From positions 1 through 64,000 of the forward strand of contig NZ_CALBRW010000004.1 in the NCBI RefSeq assembly GCF_937927635.1: a stretch of 64,000 bases of DNA. The letters run 5' to 3'. Positions within the stretch are counted from its first letter, which is position 1. The number at the start of each line of letters is the position of its first letter. The notes under the pieces are model-generated. The model was given only the letters and a program-made list of their open reading frames with translations. It made no database searches and had not been told where the DNA came from. Both the position numbers and the translations under genes were made by a program. Source of the stretch: an uncultured Microbacterium sp. (GTDB lineage: Bacteria > Actinomycetota > Actinomycetes > Actinomycetales > Microbacteriaceae). Positions 44,220 through 52,155 of this stretch are shown piece by piece.

Positions 44220-47200
44220 GTGCGCCGGACGGACCACGACCAAAAGATCACCGGCGTCGACCTGCGCGGTCTCGGCGATCACGAGCCGCTCCACGACGCC
44301 GTCGACGGGGCTCGTGATGGCGGCCTCCATCTTCATCGCCTCGATGGATGCCACCGGATCACCGGCCTTCACGACCGCCCCCTCCTCGACCTTCAGCGTC
44401 ACCGCTCCGGAGAAGGGAGCGGCCACCTGACCGGGCTTGGAGGTGTCGGCCTTCTCCGCCTCGCGGACGTCGACGATGACCGACCGATCGCGCACCGACA
44501 CCGGCCGCAGCTGGCCGTTGAGGGTGGTCATGACCGTGCGCATCCCCTTGGGATCGGCCTCGCCGATGGCCTCCAGGCCGACGTACAGCCGAACGCCGCG
44601 CTCGATCTGCACCGCGTGCTCGGCGCCCGGGACCAGCCCGTAGAGGTAGTCCGGAGTGTCCAGCACGGACAGGTCACCGTACTCCTCGCGGTTCTGCCGG
44701 AACGTCCTGGTGGGTCCGGGGAACAGCAGCTCGTTGAGCATGGCGCGCCGCTCGGCGGAGGTGCCGTCCAGTGCCGTCTGCTGCTCGTCGCTGATCGGGG
44801 TGATCCCGCGCTTCGCGGCGCGGCCCGCGAGCACCTTGCTGCGGAACGGCTCCGGCCAGCCGCCGGGCAGATCTCCCAGCTCGCCGGCCATGAAGCCGAC
44901 GACGGAGTCGGGGATGTCGTAGTGCTCGGGGTTGGCTGCGAAGTCGGCCGGGTCTGCCTTCACTGCGGCGAGGTGCAGCGCCAGATCGCCGACGACCTTG
45001 GAGGAGGGCGTCACCTTGGGAACGCGTCCGAGGATGTCGTCGGCCGCGGCGTACATGTCCTCGATGAGCTCGAAGTCGTCGGCGAGACCCAGCGCGATGG
45101 CCTGCTGGCGCAGGTTGGAGAGCTGACCGCCCGGGATCTCGTGGTGGTACACGCGGCCCGTGGGGCTGGTGAGGCCCGACTCGAACGGCTTGTACAGCCG
45201 GCGCAGCGCCTCCCAGTACGGCTCCAGGTCGGAGACCGCCTGCAGGTCGATGCCGGTGTCGCGCTCGGTGTGCGCGAGCGCCGCGACCAGCGCCGACAGC
45301 GAGGGCTGGCTGGTGGTGCCCGACATCGGCGCGGAGGCCGCATCGACGGCATCCGCTCCTGCCGCACTGGCAGCCAGCAGGGTCGCGAGCTGACCGCCGG
45401 CGGTGTCGTGCGTGTGCACGTGCACGGGCTGATCGAAGCGCTCGCGCAGGGCCGTGACGAGCTTCGCCGCCGCGGCCGGGCGCAGGAGGCCCGCCATGTC
45501 CTTGATGCCGATCACGTGCGCTCCTGCATCGACGATCTGCTCGGCCACGCGCAGGTAGTAATCCAGCGTGTACAGGTCCTCGGCCGGGTTCAGCAGGTCG
45601 CCCGTGTAGCAGAGGGCCGCCTCGGCCACGGCGGTGCCGGTGCCCAGCACCGCGTCGATGGCCGGTCGCATCTGCGAGACGTCGTTGAGCGCGTCGAAGA
45701 TGCGGAAGATGTCCACGCCGGTGGCGGCGGCCTCGCGCACGAACGCGTCGGTCACCGCCGTGGGGTACGGCGTGTAGCCGACTGTGTTGCGCCCGCGCAG
45801 CAGCATCTGAATGGCGACATTGGGGAGAGCCTCGCGCATGGCCGCGAGCCGCTCCCAGGGGTCCTCGCCCAGGAAGCGCAGCGCCACGTCGTAGGTCGCG
45901 CCGCCCCACGCCTCCACCGACAGCAGCTGCGGGGTCATCCTGGCCACATACGGGGCCACGGCGACCAGGTCGCTGGTGCGCACGCGGGTGGCGAGGAGGG
46001 ACTGGTGCGCGTCACGGAAGGTCGTCTCGGTGACGGCGAGTGGCTGCTGGGCCCGGAGAGCCGCTGCGAAGGCCGCGGGCCCCTTCTCCAGAAGCAGCTG
46101 GCGGGAGCCTGCCGGAGCGGGCGCGCTCAGGTCCAGCGCCGGGAGCTTGTGCGCCGGCGGCAGCACCAGCGGGTTCTCGCCGTGCGGCTTGTTGACCGTG
46201 GCATCCACCAGCCAGCGCAGGATCTTCGTGCCGCGGTCCTTCGACACGCGGCCGCGCAGCAGCTCGGGGCGCTCCTCGATGAACGAGGTCGACAGGTCGC
46301 CCGCCTCGAAGGACGGGTCGTCGAGCACGGCCTGCAGGAACGGGATGTTGGTGGAGACGCCGCGGATGCGGAACTCCGCCAGCGCACGACGGGCGCGCGC
46401 GACGGCGCTGTGGAACGAGCGCCCGCGACAGGTCAGCTTGGCCAGCATCGAGTCGAAGTAGGGGCTCACCTGGGATCCCGCCGCGGTGGTGCCGCCGTCC
46501 AGGCGGATGCCCGCACCGCCCGGCGAGCGGTAGGTGGTGATCTTGCCGGTGTCGGGGCGGAAGCCCTGCGTGGGGTCCTCGGTGGTGATGCGGCACTGCA
46601 GGGCGGCGCCGCGCAGCTGGATGTCGTCCTGCTGCAGGTCCAGGTCCGCCAGGCTCGCTCCCGCCGCGATCTGCATCTGCGCGCGCACCAGGTCGACGTC
46701 GGTGACCTCTTCGGTCACGGTGTGCTCGACCTGGATGCGCGGGTTCATCTCGATGAAGACGACCTCGCCGGCGCGCGGACCGGTGGTCTCCAGCAGGAAC
46801 TCCACGGTGCCGGCGTTCTGGTAGCCGATGGAACGGGCGAATGCGATGGCGTGCCGGTGCAGGTCGGCGCGGATCGCCTCGTCGAGGTTGGGCGCCGGTG
46901 CGATCTCGATGACCTTCTGATGCCGCCGCTGCACCGAGCAGTCGCGCTCGAACAGGTGCACGGTCTCGCCCTGCGCGTCGGCGAGGATCTGCACCTCGAT
47001 GTGCCGGGGGCGCAGCACGGCCTGCTCGAGGAACATCCGCGAGTCGCCGAACGCCGCACCGGCCTCGCGCATGGCCTCGGCCAGCGCGGGCGCGAGCTCG
47101 CCCTTGCTCTCCACGCGCCGCATGCCGCGTCCGCCGCCGCCGGCGACGGCCTTGGCGAAGAGCGGGAAGCCGATCTCGTCGGACTGCGCGACGAGCGCGT

Positions 47201-47624
47201 CGATGTCGTCGGATGCCTCGGTCGAGCGCAGCACGGGCACGCCCGCCTCGACGGCGTGGTGCTTGGCCTCGACCTTGTTGCCCGCCATCTCCAGCACGTG
47301 CGCGGGAGGGCCGATGAACGTGATGCCCGCGGCCGCGGCCTTCTCGGCAAGCTCGGGGTTCTCGGACAGGAACCCGTAGCCCGGGTAGATGGCATCCGCC
47401 CCGGCATCCAGCGCGACCCGGATGATGCCGTCCACATCCAGGTAGGCCTGCACAGGGTGACCGCGCTCGCCGATCTCGTAGGCCTCATCGGCCTTCAGCC
47501 GGTGCAGGGACCCGCGGTCCTCATAGGGGAACACCGCGACCGTGCGCGCCCCCACCTCGTACGCCGCACGGAATGCGCGGATCGCGATCTCACCACGGTT
47601 GGCCACCAGGATCTTCTGGAACAT
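44217..47624 (-). CDS. pyc: Pyruvate carboxylase
   Basis: A 1135-residue biotin enzyme that carboxylates pyruvate to oxaloacetate to refill the citric-acid cycle. Domains in order: biotin carboxylase (residues 1 to about 450, KAVAGGGGRGMR as ATP loop), carboxyltransferase (about 500-1000, FRDAHQSLLATRVR with metal site HVHTHDTAGGQ), and the biotinyl domain with the biotinylated K1098 in EAMKME. The ATG at 47624 has AAGAGGTG upstream. The message leader seems to contain two hairpins, one covering the ribosome site. Confidence 0.97.
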   Translation of the reverse strand: MFQKILVANRGEIAIRAFRAAYEVGARTVAVFPYEDRGSLHRLKADEAYEIGERGHPVQAYLDVDGIIRVALDAGADAIYPGYGFLSENPELAEKAAAAGITFIGPPAHVLEMAGNKVEAKHHAVEAGVPVLRSTEASDDIDALVAQSDEIGFPLFAKAVAGGGGRGMRRVESKGELAPALAEAMREAGAAFGDSRMFLEQAVLRPRHIEVQILADAQGETVHLFERDCSVQRRHQKVIEIAPAPNLDEAIRADLHRHAIAFARSIGYQNAGTVEFLLETTGPRAGEVVFIEMNPRIQVEHTVTEEVTDVDLVRAQMQIAAGASLADLDLQQDDIQLRGAALQCRITTEDPTQGFRPDTGKITTYRSPGGAGIRLDGGTTAAGSQVSPYFDSMLAKLTCRGRSFHSAVARARRALAEFRIRGVSTNIPFLQAVLDDPSFEAGDLSTSFIEERPELLRGRVSKDRGTKILRWLVDATVNKPHGENPLVLPPAHKLPALDLSAPAPAGSRQLLLEKGPAAFAAALRAQQPLAVTETTFRDAHQSLLATRVRTSDLVAVAPYVARMTPQLLSVEAWGGATYDVALRFLGEDPWERLAAMREALPNVAIQMLLRGRNTVGYTPYPTAVTDAFVREAAATGVDIFRIFDALNDVSQMRPAIDAVLGTGTAVAEAALCYTGDLLNPAEDLYTLDYYLRVAEQIVDAGAHVIGIKDMAGLLRPAAAAKLVTALRERFDQPVHVHTHDTAGGQLATLLAASAAGADAVDAASAPMSGTTSQPSLSALVAALAHTERDTGIDLQAVSDLEPYWEALRRLYKPFESGLTSPTGRVYHHEIPGGQLSNLRQQAIALGLADDFELIEDMYAAADDILGRVPKVTPSSKVVGDLALHLAAVKADPADFAANPEHYDIPDSVVGFMAGELGDLPGGWPEPFRSKVLAGRAAKRGITPISDEQQTALDGTSAERRAMLNELLFPGPTRTFRQNREEYGDLSVLDTPDYLYGLVPGAEHAVQIERGVRLYVGLEAIGEADPKGMRTVMTTLNGQLRPVSVRDRSVIVDVREAEKADTSKPGQVAAPFSGAVTLKVEEGAVVKAGDPVASIEAMKMEAAITSPVDGVVERLVIAETAQVDAGDLLVVVRPAH

Positions 47625-47628
47625 GCAC

Positions 47629-47695
47629 ACCTCTTCAGAGGTCGATGCGCGCAGGGTCTGCGCGCAGAGCGGGGGCTGAGTGTGTCCCCAGACTA
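47629..47695 (-). promoter_or_regulatory. pyc promoter and structured leader
   Basis: A -10 (TAGTCT, minus, 47695-47690) predicts a start near 47683 and a 5' leader of about 58 bases. It holds an eight-base-pair GC hairpin with a three-base loop (47647-47665) and a second dyad, ACCTCT/AGAGGT (47629-47642), whose 3' arm is the Shine-Dalgarno sequence of pyc. Confidence 0.5.
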
Positions 47696-47769
47696 ACGGC
47701 ACTCCGGGTGCTCTCCCGACCGCGTGACTCGCCCGAGGCGTGCGGAGGTGACTCACGGGAAGGGCACGG

Positions 47770-47775
47770 TAACGT
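47770..47775 (+). promoter_or_regulatory. -10 element of the parA-like gene (leaderless)
   Basis: TAACGT ends six bases before the GTG start. TAGGA directly against the GTG is too close to serve as a ribosome site. Confidence 0.5.
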
Positions 47776-47781
47776 GTAGGA

Positions 47782-48594
47782 GTGCACGTACTCAGCGTCA
47801 GCTCCCTCAAGGGAGGCGTCGGCAAGACGACCGTGACCCTCGGTCTGGCTTCCGCCGCCTTCGCCCGTGGCATCCGCACACTGGTGGTCGATCTCGACCC
47901 CCAGTCGGATGTGTCCACCGGCATGGACATCCAGATCGCCGGCCGACTCAACATCGCCGACGTGCTGGAGAACCCGAAGGAGAAGGTGGTCCGTCAGGCG
48001 ATCACCACCAGCGGCTGGGCGAAGGTGCACCCCGGCACGATCGATCTGCTGATCGGCAGCCCGTCGGCCATCAACTTCGACGGCCCGCACCCCTCGGTGC
48101 GCGACGTGTGGAAGCTCGAAGAGGCTCTGGCCACCGTCGAGAGCGAGTACGATCTGGTGCTCATCGACTGCGCGCCGTCGCTGAACGCCCTCACCCGCAC
48201 CGCCTGGGCCGCCAGCGACCGGGTGATGGTCGTGACCGAGCCCGGGCTGTTCTCCGTCGCCGCGGCCGACCGCGCGCTGCGCGCCATCGAGGAGATCCGC
48301 CGCGGCCTCTCGCCCCGACTGCAGCCGCTGGGCATCGTCGTCAACCGGGTGCGCCCGCAGTCCATCGAGCACCAGTTCCGCATCAAGGAGCTGCGCGACA
48401 TGTTCGGCCCGCTGGTGCTGGCCCCTCAGCTGCCGGAGCGCACGTCGCTGCAGCAGGCGCAGGGCGCGGCCAAGCCTCTGCACATCTGGCCGGGAGACTC
48501 CGCGCAGGAGCTCGCCGGCGATTTCGACCAGCTGCTGGACCGCGTCATCCGCACCGGTCGCGTGCCCGTCCCGGAGAACGGCCCGCTGGCCTGA
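47782..48594 (+). CDS. Orphan ParA family ATPase
   Basis: A 270-residue ParA/Soj-type ATPase. The deviant Walker A is LKGGVGKTT (K10 the signature lysine), Walker A' is VVDLDPQSDVS, and Walker B is LVLIDCAPSLN. There is no ParB gene next to it, so this is not the chromosomal parAB pair. It lies beside a MerR gene and the ftsR-garA block. Orphan ParA proteins position diverse cargo on the nucleoid; the partner here is not visible. The message is probably leaderless. It converges with the MerR gene. Confidence 0.9.
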   Translation: MHVLSVSSLKGGVGKTTVTLGLASAAFARGIRTLVVDLDPQSDVSTGMDIQIAGRLNIADVLENPKEKVVRQAITTSGWAKVHPGTIDLLIGSPSAINFDGPHPSVRDVWKLEEALATVESEYDLVLIDCAPSLNALTRTAWAASDRVMVVTEPGLFSVAAADRALRAIEEIRRGLSPRLQPLGIVVNRVRPQSIEHQFRIKELRDMFGPLVLAPQLPERTSLQQAQGAAKPLHIWPGDSAQELAGDFDQLLDRVIRTGRVPVPENGPLA

Positions 48595-48604
48595 TCAGCC
48601 GACG

Positions 48605-48629
48605 TCTCGACAGGCTCGGCGCGTCGAGG
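48605..48629. terminator. Hairpin between convergent parA-like and MerR genes
   Basis: CTCGAC and GTCGAG form a six-base-pair stem (extended by one wobble pair) with an eleven-base loop in the 42-base gap between the two stops. The sequence TCTCGACAGGCTCGG looks like a fragment of a dispersed intergenic element, but a single copy cannot show this. Confidence 0.35.
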
Positions 48630-48636
48630 TGAAGGG

Positions 48637-49182
48637 TCAGGCAGTGCGCTTCTTGCGGCGCGCGGCCAGCTCGTCGACAGGGTCGGGCGCCGTGGGGTCG
48701 AACTCCACGAGCGTGGACTCCACCTCGCGCAGGACCTTGCCGACGGCGATGCCGAAGACTCCCTGGCCGCGGCTGACAAGGTCGATGACCTCATCGTTCG
48801 ACGTGCACAGGTAGACGGAGGCCCCGTCGCTCATGAGCGTGGTGCCGGCCAGATCGCGGATGCCGGCGGCGCGGAGCTGCTCGACCGCGGTGCGGATCTG
48901 CTGCAGCGAGATGCCCGTGTCCAGCAGTCGCTTGACGAGCTTGAGCACCAGGATGTCGCGGAAGCCGTACAGGCGCTGCGATCCCGAGCCCGTGGCGCTG
49001 CGGACCGTGGGGACCACCAGCTCGGTGCGCGCCCAGTAGTCCAGCTGCCGGTACGTGATGCCGGCGGCGCGTGCGGCGACTGCGCCGCGATAGCCGACCT
49101 CGTCGTCCATGGCGGGGAGACCGTCCGTGAAGAGGAGTTCGGTGACGAACCGCGGGTCGCCTGTCAGCTCATCCGCATTCAT
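48637..49182 (-). CDS. MerR family transcriptional regulator
   Basis: A 181-residue MerR-type regulator with its winged-helix domain at about residues 29-100 (GITYRQLDYWARTELVVPTVRSA, then the QRLYGFRDILVLKLVKRLLDTG segment). The C-terminal part has no Cys or His cluster, so metal sensing is unlikely. It resembles the second MerR gene (Rv1830 type) found near garA and the Rv1828 gene in mycobacteria. It has its own promoter. The N-terminal 28 residues are a variable lead. Targets unknown; a link with FtsR is suggested by place only. Confidence 0.88.
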   Translation of the reverse strand: MNADELTGDPRFVTELLFTDGLPAMDDEVGYRGAVAARAAGITYRQLDYWARTELVVPTVRSATGSGSQRLYGFRDILVLKLVKRLLDTGISLQQIRTAVEQLRAAGIRDLAGTTLMSDGASVYLCTSNDEVIDLVSRGQGVFGIAVGKVLREVESTLVEFDPTAPDPVDELAARRKKRTA

Positions 49183-49212
49183 GCTTCTGTCCTCTCCTGA
49201 ACGAATACCTCA

Positions 49213-49241
49213 ACGCTAGAGCAGCACCCCACCCGCGGCAA
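49213..49241 (-). promoter_or_regulatory. Promoter of the MerR gene
   Basis: On the minus strand TTGCCG (49241-49236) and TAGCGT (49218-49213) are 17 bases apart. The leader of about 25 bases contains AGGAGAGG. Just downstream of the -10, CTCAACGCTAGAG resembles the CCTC/GAGG half-sites seen at ftsZ. Confidence 0.55.
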
Positions 49242-49282
49242 CGACATCAGCGTCGCGTCGAAGGTGTGTCGCAACCGGTTCG

Positions 49283-49972
49283 TTACGAAAGCGCTCGATC
49301 CAGAGCCTGCCGCACCATCAGGCTCCGCACGGAGTCGATGTGCGTGGCCAGCTCCGGGGCCAGCTCGGCAGCGCGGCCGCGGGATGCGGCATCCGTCCTG
49401 CGCAGCAGCGTGGACAGCGCCGACTCGATCAGCGCCGCCTCCCGCTCGGCGTTCTGGCGCAGGCTGCGCAGGTGGCGCGGCTCGATGCCGTGCCTGGCCA
49501 GCACGACCAGCCCCGACAGCAGCGAGGCCACCTGATCGGTGTAGGTGTCGGACGCGACGATGAGGCCGGCGCTGACGGCGTCGTTCAGCAGCTGCGGCGT
49601 GGCACCCGTGCGCGCCAGGAGCTCGTCACGTCGGTGACGGCGCGCGGGAGGCGTGATCGACCGCGGGACGAGGTCGGCCCAGGGCTGCCCCTTGGCCTCC
49701 GCCTCGTCGAGCTGCTCGCGGATGACGCTCAACGGCAGGTAGTGGTCGCGCTGCAGGATCAGCGCGGTGCGCAGGCGCTGCACATCGTGCGGCGAGAACT
49801 TGCGATAGCCGGACTCGGTGCGCGAGGGGCTGACGATGCCCTGCACCTCGAGGAAGCGGAGCTTGCTGGAGGTCAGCTGCGAGAACTCGGGCACCAGACG
49901 TGCCAGAACCTGGCCGATGCTGAGAAGCGCGCCCGCTGCAGTGCGCTCCCGTGCGGCTCCGGCCGCCGACAT
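49283..49972 (-). CDS. ftsR: MerR-type regulator FtsR
   Basis: A 229-residue MerR-like protein, homologue of Rv1828 and of FtsR, which activates ftsZ in Corynebacterium glutamicum. The winged helix lies at about residues 15-85 (LLSIGQVLARLVPEFSQLTSSKLRFLE region, then ESGYRKFSPHDVQRL), followed by a helical C-terminal domain that is specific to this subgroup. It lacks metal-binding cysteines. Its ATG shares one base with the stop of the FHA gene (TGATG). A matching MerR-type inverted repeat is present in the ftsZ promoter 30 kb away, which supports the same function here. Confidence 0.92.
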   Translation of the reverse strand: MSAAGAARERTAAGALLSIGQVLARLVPEFSQLTSSKLRFLEVQGIVSPSRTESGYRKFSPHDVQRLRTALILQRDHYLPLSVIREQLDEAEAKGQPWADLVPRSITPPARRHRRDELLARTGATPQLLNDAVSAGLIVASDTYTDQVASLLSGLVVLARHGIEPRHLRSLRQNAEREAALIESALSTLLRRTDAASRGRAAELAPELATHIDSVRSLMVRQALDRALS

Positions 49973-50454
49973 CAGTCGTTCGCCGTCGGGAGATCGATCG
50001 GGGAGACGAAGAAGTTCATCCGGAACTTGCCGATGCGCAGCTCGTAGCCGTTGGACAGCTCGCTGCGATCGACCCGCTCGCCGTTGACGTACGTGCCGTT
50101 CAGCGAGCGCTGGTCGATGATCTCGAACGCGCCTCCGGCGCGGGTGATCTCCGCATGACGGCGCGAGACGGTCACGTCGTCGAAGAAGATGTCCGCCTCG
50201 GGGTGACGACCCACCGTGGTCACGTCGGCGTCGAGCAGGTAGCGCGCCCCCGCCAGCGCGCCGGAGCGCACGAGCAGAAGGGCGGAGCCGGCCGGGAGCG
50301 CCTCGATGGCCGCACCCTCCGCCTCGGTGAGGTCCGCGCCGAACGGCACGAAGGAGAGATCCGACTCGTGTCCGAACGTCTGCGTCACATCGTGGCGCGG
50401 CTCGCCGCTTCGGTGGATGGCGCCTCCGGCGCCGTTCCTGCTGTCGTCTGTCAC
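49972..50454 (-). CDS. garA: FHA domain protein GarA/OdhI
   Basis: A 160-residue forkhead-associated protein. The FHA domain is at about residues 75-150 with GRHPEADI, VSRRHAEI and NGTYVNGE. In mycobacteria and corynebacteria GarA/OdhI blocks the E1 part of 2-oxoglutarate dehydrogenase until a kinase phosphorylates a Thr in its N-terminal tail. The tail here contains DVTQTFGHESDLSF, whose Thr pair is the likely target. The GTG at 50454 has GGAGGAGGGAG upstream. It is divergent from lpdA, the E3 subunit of the same complex, and is followed by ftsR. Confidence 0.92.
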   Translation of the reverse strand: MTDDSRNGAGGAIHRSGEPRHDVTQTFGHESDLSFVPFGADLTEAEGAAIEALPAGSALLLVRSGALAGARYLLDADVTTVGRHPEADIFFDDVTVSRRHAEITRAGGAFEIIDQRSLNGTYVNGERVDRSELSNGYELRIGKFRMNFFVSPIDLPTAND

Positions 50455-50477
50455 GGGTCTCCCTCCTCCGGCCTCCC

Positions 50478-50483
50478 AGCCTA
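50478..50483 (-). promoter_or_regulatory. -10 element of the garA-ftsR operon
   Basis: TAGGCT on the minus strand gives a leader of about 17 bases with a strong GGAGG site, so unlike its divergent neighbour lpdA this transcript is not leaderless. Confidence 0.45.
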
Positions 50484-50563
50484 TCGGATGCGATCGGGTG
50501 ACCGGGAGGGGGATCCGCAGTCTTCCTGCAGAACCGTGCTCATCCCGCGCGCGGCTCAGACGA

Positions 50564-50569
50564 TAGGCT
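50564..50569 (+). promoter_or_regulatory. -10 element of lpdA (leaderless)
   Basis: TAGGCT ends seven bases before the ATG at 50577. This also decides the start codon: the GTG at 50571 would lie upstream of any transcript. Confidence 0.55.
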
Positions 50570-50576
50570 TGTGGGC

Positions 50577-51974
50577 ATGCCACATTACGATGTCGTCATC
50601 CTCGGCGCGGGCCCTGGCGGCTATGTCGCCGCAGTCCGCAGCGCTCAGCTCGGACTGTCCACCGCCATCATCGAGGAGAAGTACTGGGGCGGTGTGTGTC
50701 TGAACGTCGGATGCATCCCCTCCAAGTCGCTCCTGAAGAACGCCGAGGTCGCGCACACCTTCACACACAAGGCCGAGTTCTTCGGCATCTCGGGTGATGT
50801 GACCTTCGATTTCGGCGCGGCGTTCGACCGCAGCCGCAAGGTCGCGGAGACCCACGTCAAGGGCATCCACTTCCTGATGAAGAAGAACAAGGTCACCGAG
50901 TACGACGGTCGCGGCACCTTCACCGGGCCCAAGGCCATCTCGGTGGCGAAGTCCGACGGCACGACCGAAGAGGTCACGTTCGAGAACGCGATCATCGCCA
51001 CGGGCTCGACCGTGCGCCTGCTGCCCGGCGTGCAGCTGAGCCAGAACGTCGTCACCTTCGAGGAGCAGATCCTCACCCGCGAGCTGCCCTCCTCCATCGC
51101 GATCGTCGGCGCCGGCGCCATCGGCATGGAGTTCGCCTACGTGCTGGCCAACTACGGCGTCAAGGTCACCATCATCGAGTTCCTCGACCGCGCCCTCCCC
51201 AACGAGGACGTCGAGGTCTCCAAGGAGATCCAGAAGCAGTACAAGAAGCTCGGCATCGACATCCTCACCTCCACCGCGGTGAAGACCGTCACCGACAACG
51301 GGTCCTCCGTGCACGTCACGTACGAGACCCGCGACGGCGTGCCCGGCGAGATCGACGCCGGCAAGGTGCTCATGTCGGTCGGCTTCGCTCCGAACGTGAA
51401 CGGCTATGGCCTGGAGGCCACCGGCGTCGCCCTGACCGAGCGCGGCGCGATCGCCATCGACGACTACATGCGCACCAACGTCCCCGGCATCTACGCCATC
51501 GGCGACGTGACCGCCAAGCTGCAGCTCGCCCACGTGGCCGAGGCGCAGGCCGTGGTCGCCGCCGAGACCATCGCCGGCGCCGAGACCCAGACACTGGGCG
51601 ACTACCGGATGATGCCGCGCGCGACGTTCTGCCAGCCGCAGGTCGCCAGCTTCGGTCTCACCGAGGAGCAGGCACGCGCGACCGGTCGCGAGATCAAGGT
51701 CGCGAAGTTCCCGTTCAGCGCGAACGGCAAGGCCAACGGCCTGGGCGAGCCGGTCGGCTTCGTCAAGCTGATCGCGGATGCCGAGCACCTCGAGCTGCTC
51801 GGCGGCCACCTGATCGGCCCCGACGTGTCCGAGCTGCTGCCCGAGCTGACGCTCGCGCAGAAGTGGGACCTCACCGCCCTGGAGGCGGCCCGCAACGTGC
51901 ACACCCACCCGACGCTGTCGGAGGCGCTGCAGGAGGGCTTCCACGGCCTCGCGGGGCACATGATCAATCTCTGA
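50577..51974 (+). CDS. lpdA: Dihydrolipoyl dehydrogenase (E3)
   Basis: A 465-residue flavoprotein that reoxidises dihydrolipoyl groups of the 2-oxo-acid dehydrogenase complexes with NAD+. FAD site VVILGAGPGGYVAA, redox pair C41 and C46 (GGVCLNVGCIPSK), NAD site IVGAGAIGMEFA, and the dimer-interface catalytic pair H444 and E449 (HTHPTLSEAL). The start at 50577 is two codons later than the longest frame and fits both the family N-terminus and the -10 position. No E1 or E2 gene is adjacent, so this E3 is probably shared among complexes. Confidence 0.97.
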   Translation: MPHYDVVILGAGPGGYVAAVRSAQLGLSTAIIEEKYWGGVCLNVGCIPSKSLLKNAEVAHTFTHKAEFFGISGDVTFDFGAAFDRSRKVAETHVKGIHFLMKKNKVTEYDGRGTFTGPKAISVAKSDGTTEEVTFENAIIATGSTVRLLPGVQLSQNVVTFEEQILTRELPSSIAIVGAGAIGMEFAYVLANYGVKVTIIEFLDRALPNEDVEVSKEIQKQYKKLGIDILTSTAVKTVTDNGSSVHVTYETRDGVPGEIDAGKVLMSVGFAPNVNGYGLEATGVALTERGAIAIDDYMRTNVPGIYAIGDVTAKLQLAHVAEAQAVVAAETIAGAETQTLGDYRMMPRATFCQPQVASFGLTEEQARATGREIKVAKFPFSANGKANGLGEPVGFVKLIADAEHLELLGGHLIGPDVSELLPELTLAQKWDLTALEAARNVHTHPTLSEALQEGFHGLAGHMINL

Positions 51975-51990
51975 GCCGCACTCGCTGCGC

Positions 51991-52024
51991 GGAAGGGCCC
52001 GATCCATTCGGATCGGGCCCTTCC
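51991..52024 (+). terminator. Strong terminator after lpdA
   Basis: A perfect 15-base-pair stem (first arm GGAAGGGCCCGATCC) with a four-base loop ATTC begins 17 bases after the lpdA stop. No U-run follows, which is common in this phylum. It isolates kdp from lpdA. Confidence 0.85.
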
Positions 52025-52027
52025 GCG

Positions 52028-52033
52028 TACTAT
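52028..52033 (+). promoter_or_regulatory. -10 element of kdpFABC
   Basis: TACTAT follows the lpdA terminator and lies 32 bases before kdpF. The -35 would fall in the terminator stem and is not recognisable, as expected for a promoter that needs an activator. Confidence 0.45.
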
Positions 52034-52065
52034 GCTCGTCGGGCAGTTCTCGTGAAGGAGAAGTC

Positions 52066-52155
52066 GTGGGCATCCTGGAAGCCGTCGCCGTGATCACGGG
52101 CGTCGCGTCGGTGATCTACCTGGCATACGTCCTGCTCCGACCAGACCGCATCTGA
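52066..52155 (+). CDS. kdpF: KdpF, small subunit of the K+-transporting ATPase
   Basis: A 29-residue single-helix membrane peptide that stabilises the Kdp complex. The reading frame is GTG-started, has AAGGAG five bases upstream and consists of one hydrophobic helix (AVAVITGVASVIYLAYVLL) and the usual KdpF ending RPDRI. Its stop shares one base with the kdpA start (TGATG). It is easily missed because of its size; the sequence pattern and place leave little doubt. Confidence 0.93.
   Translation: MGILEAVAVITGVASVIYLAYVLLRPDRI

Noticed and set aside
42190..48594. The two ParA-like genes as a chromosome partition locus
   Set aside because: No parB gene and no clustered parS-like 16-bp palindromes were seen; both are orphan ATPases.
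48600..48632. TCTCGACAGGCTCGG segment as a dispersed repeat family member
   Set aside because: Only one copy is in the window; the similar GAGACAGGCTCC in the ATPase gene is coding. It cannot be called a repeat from this window.
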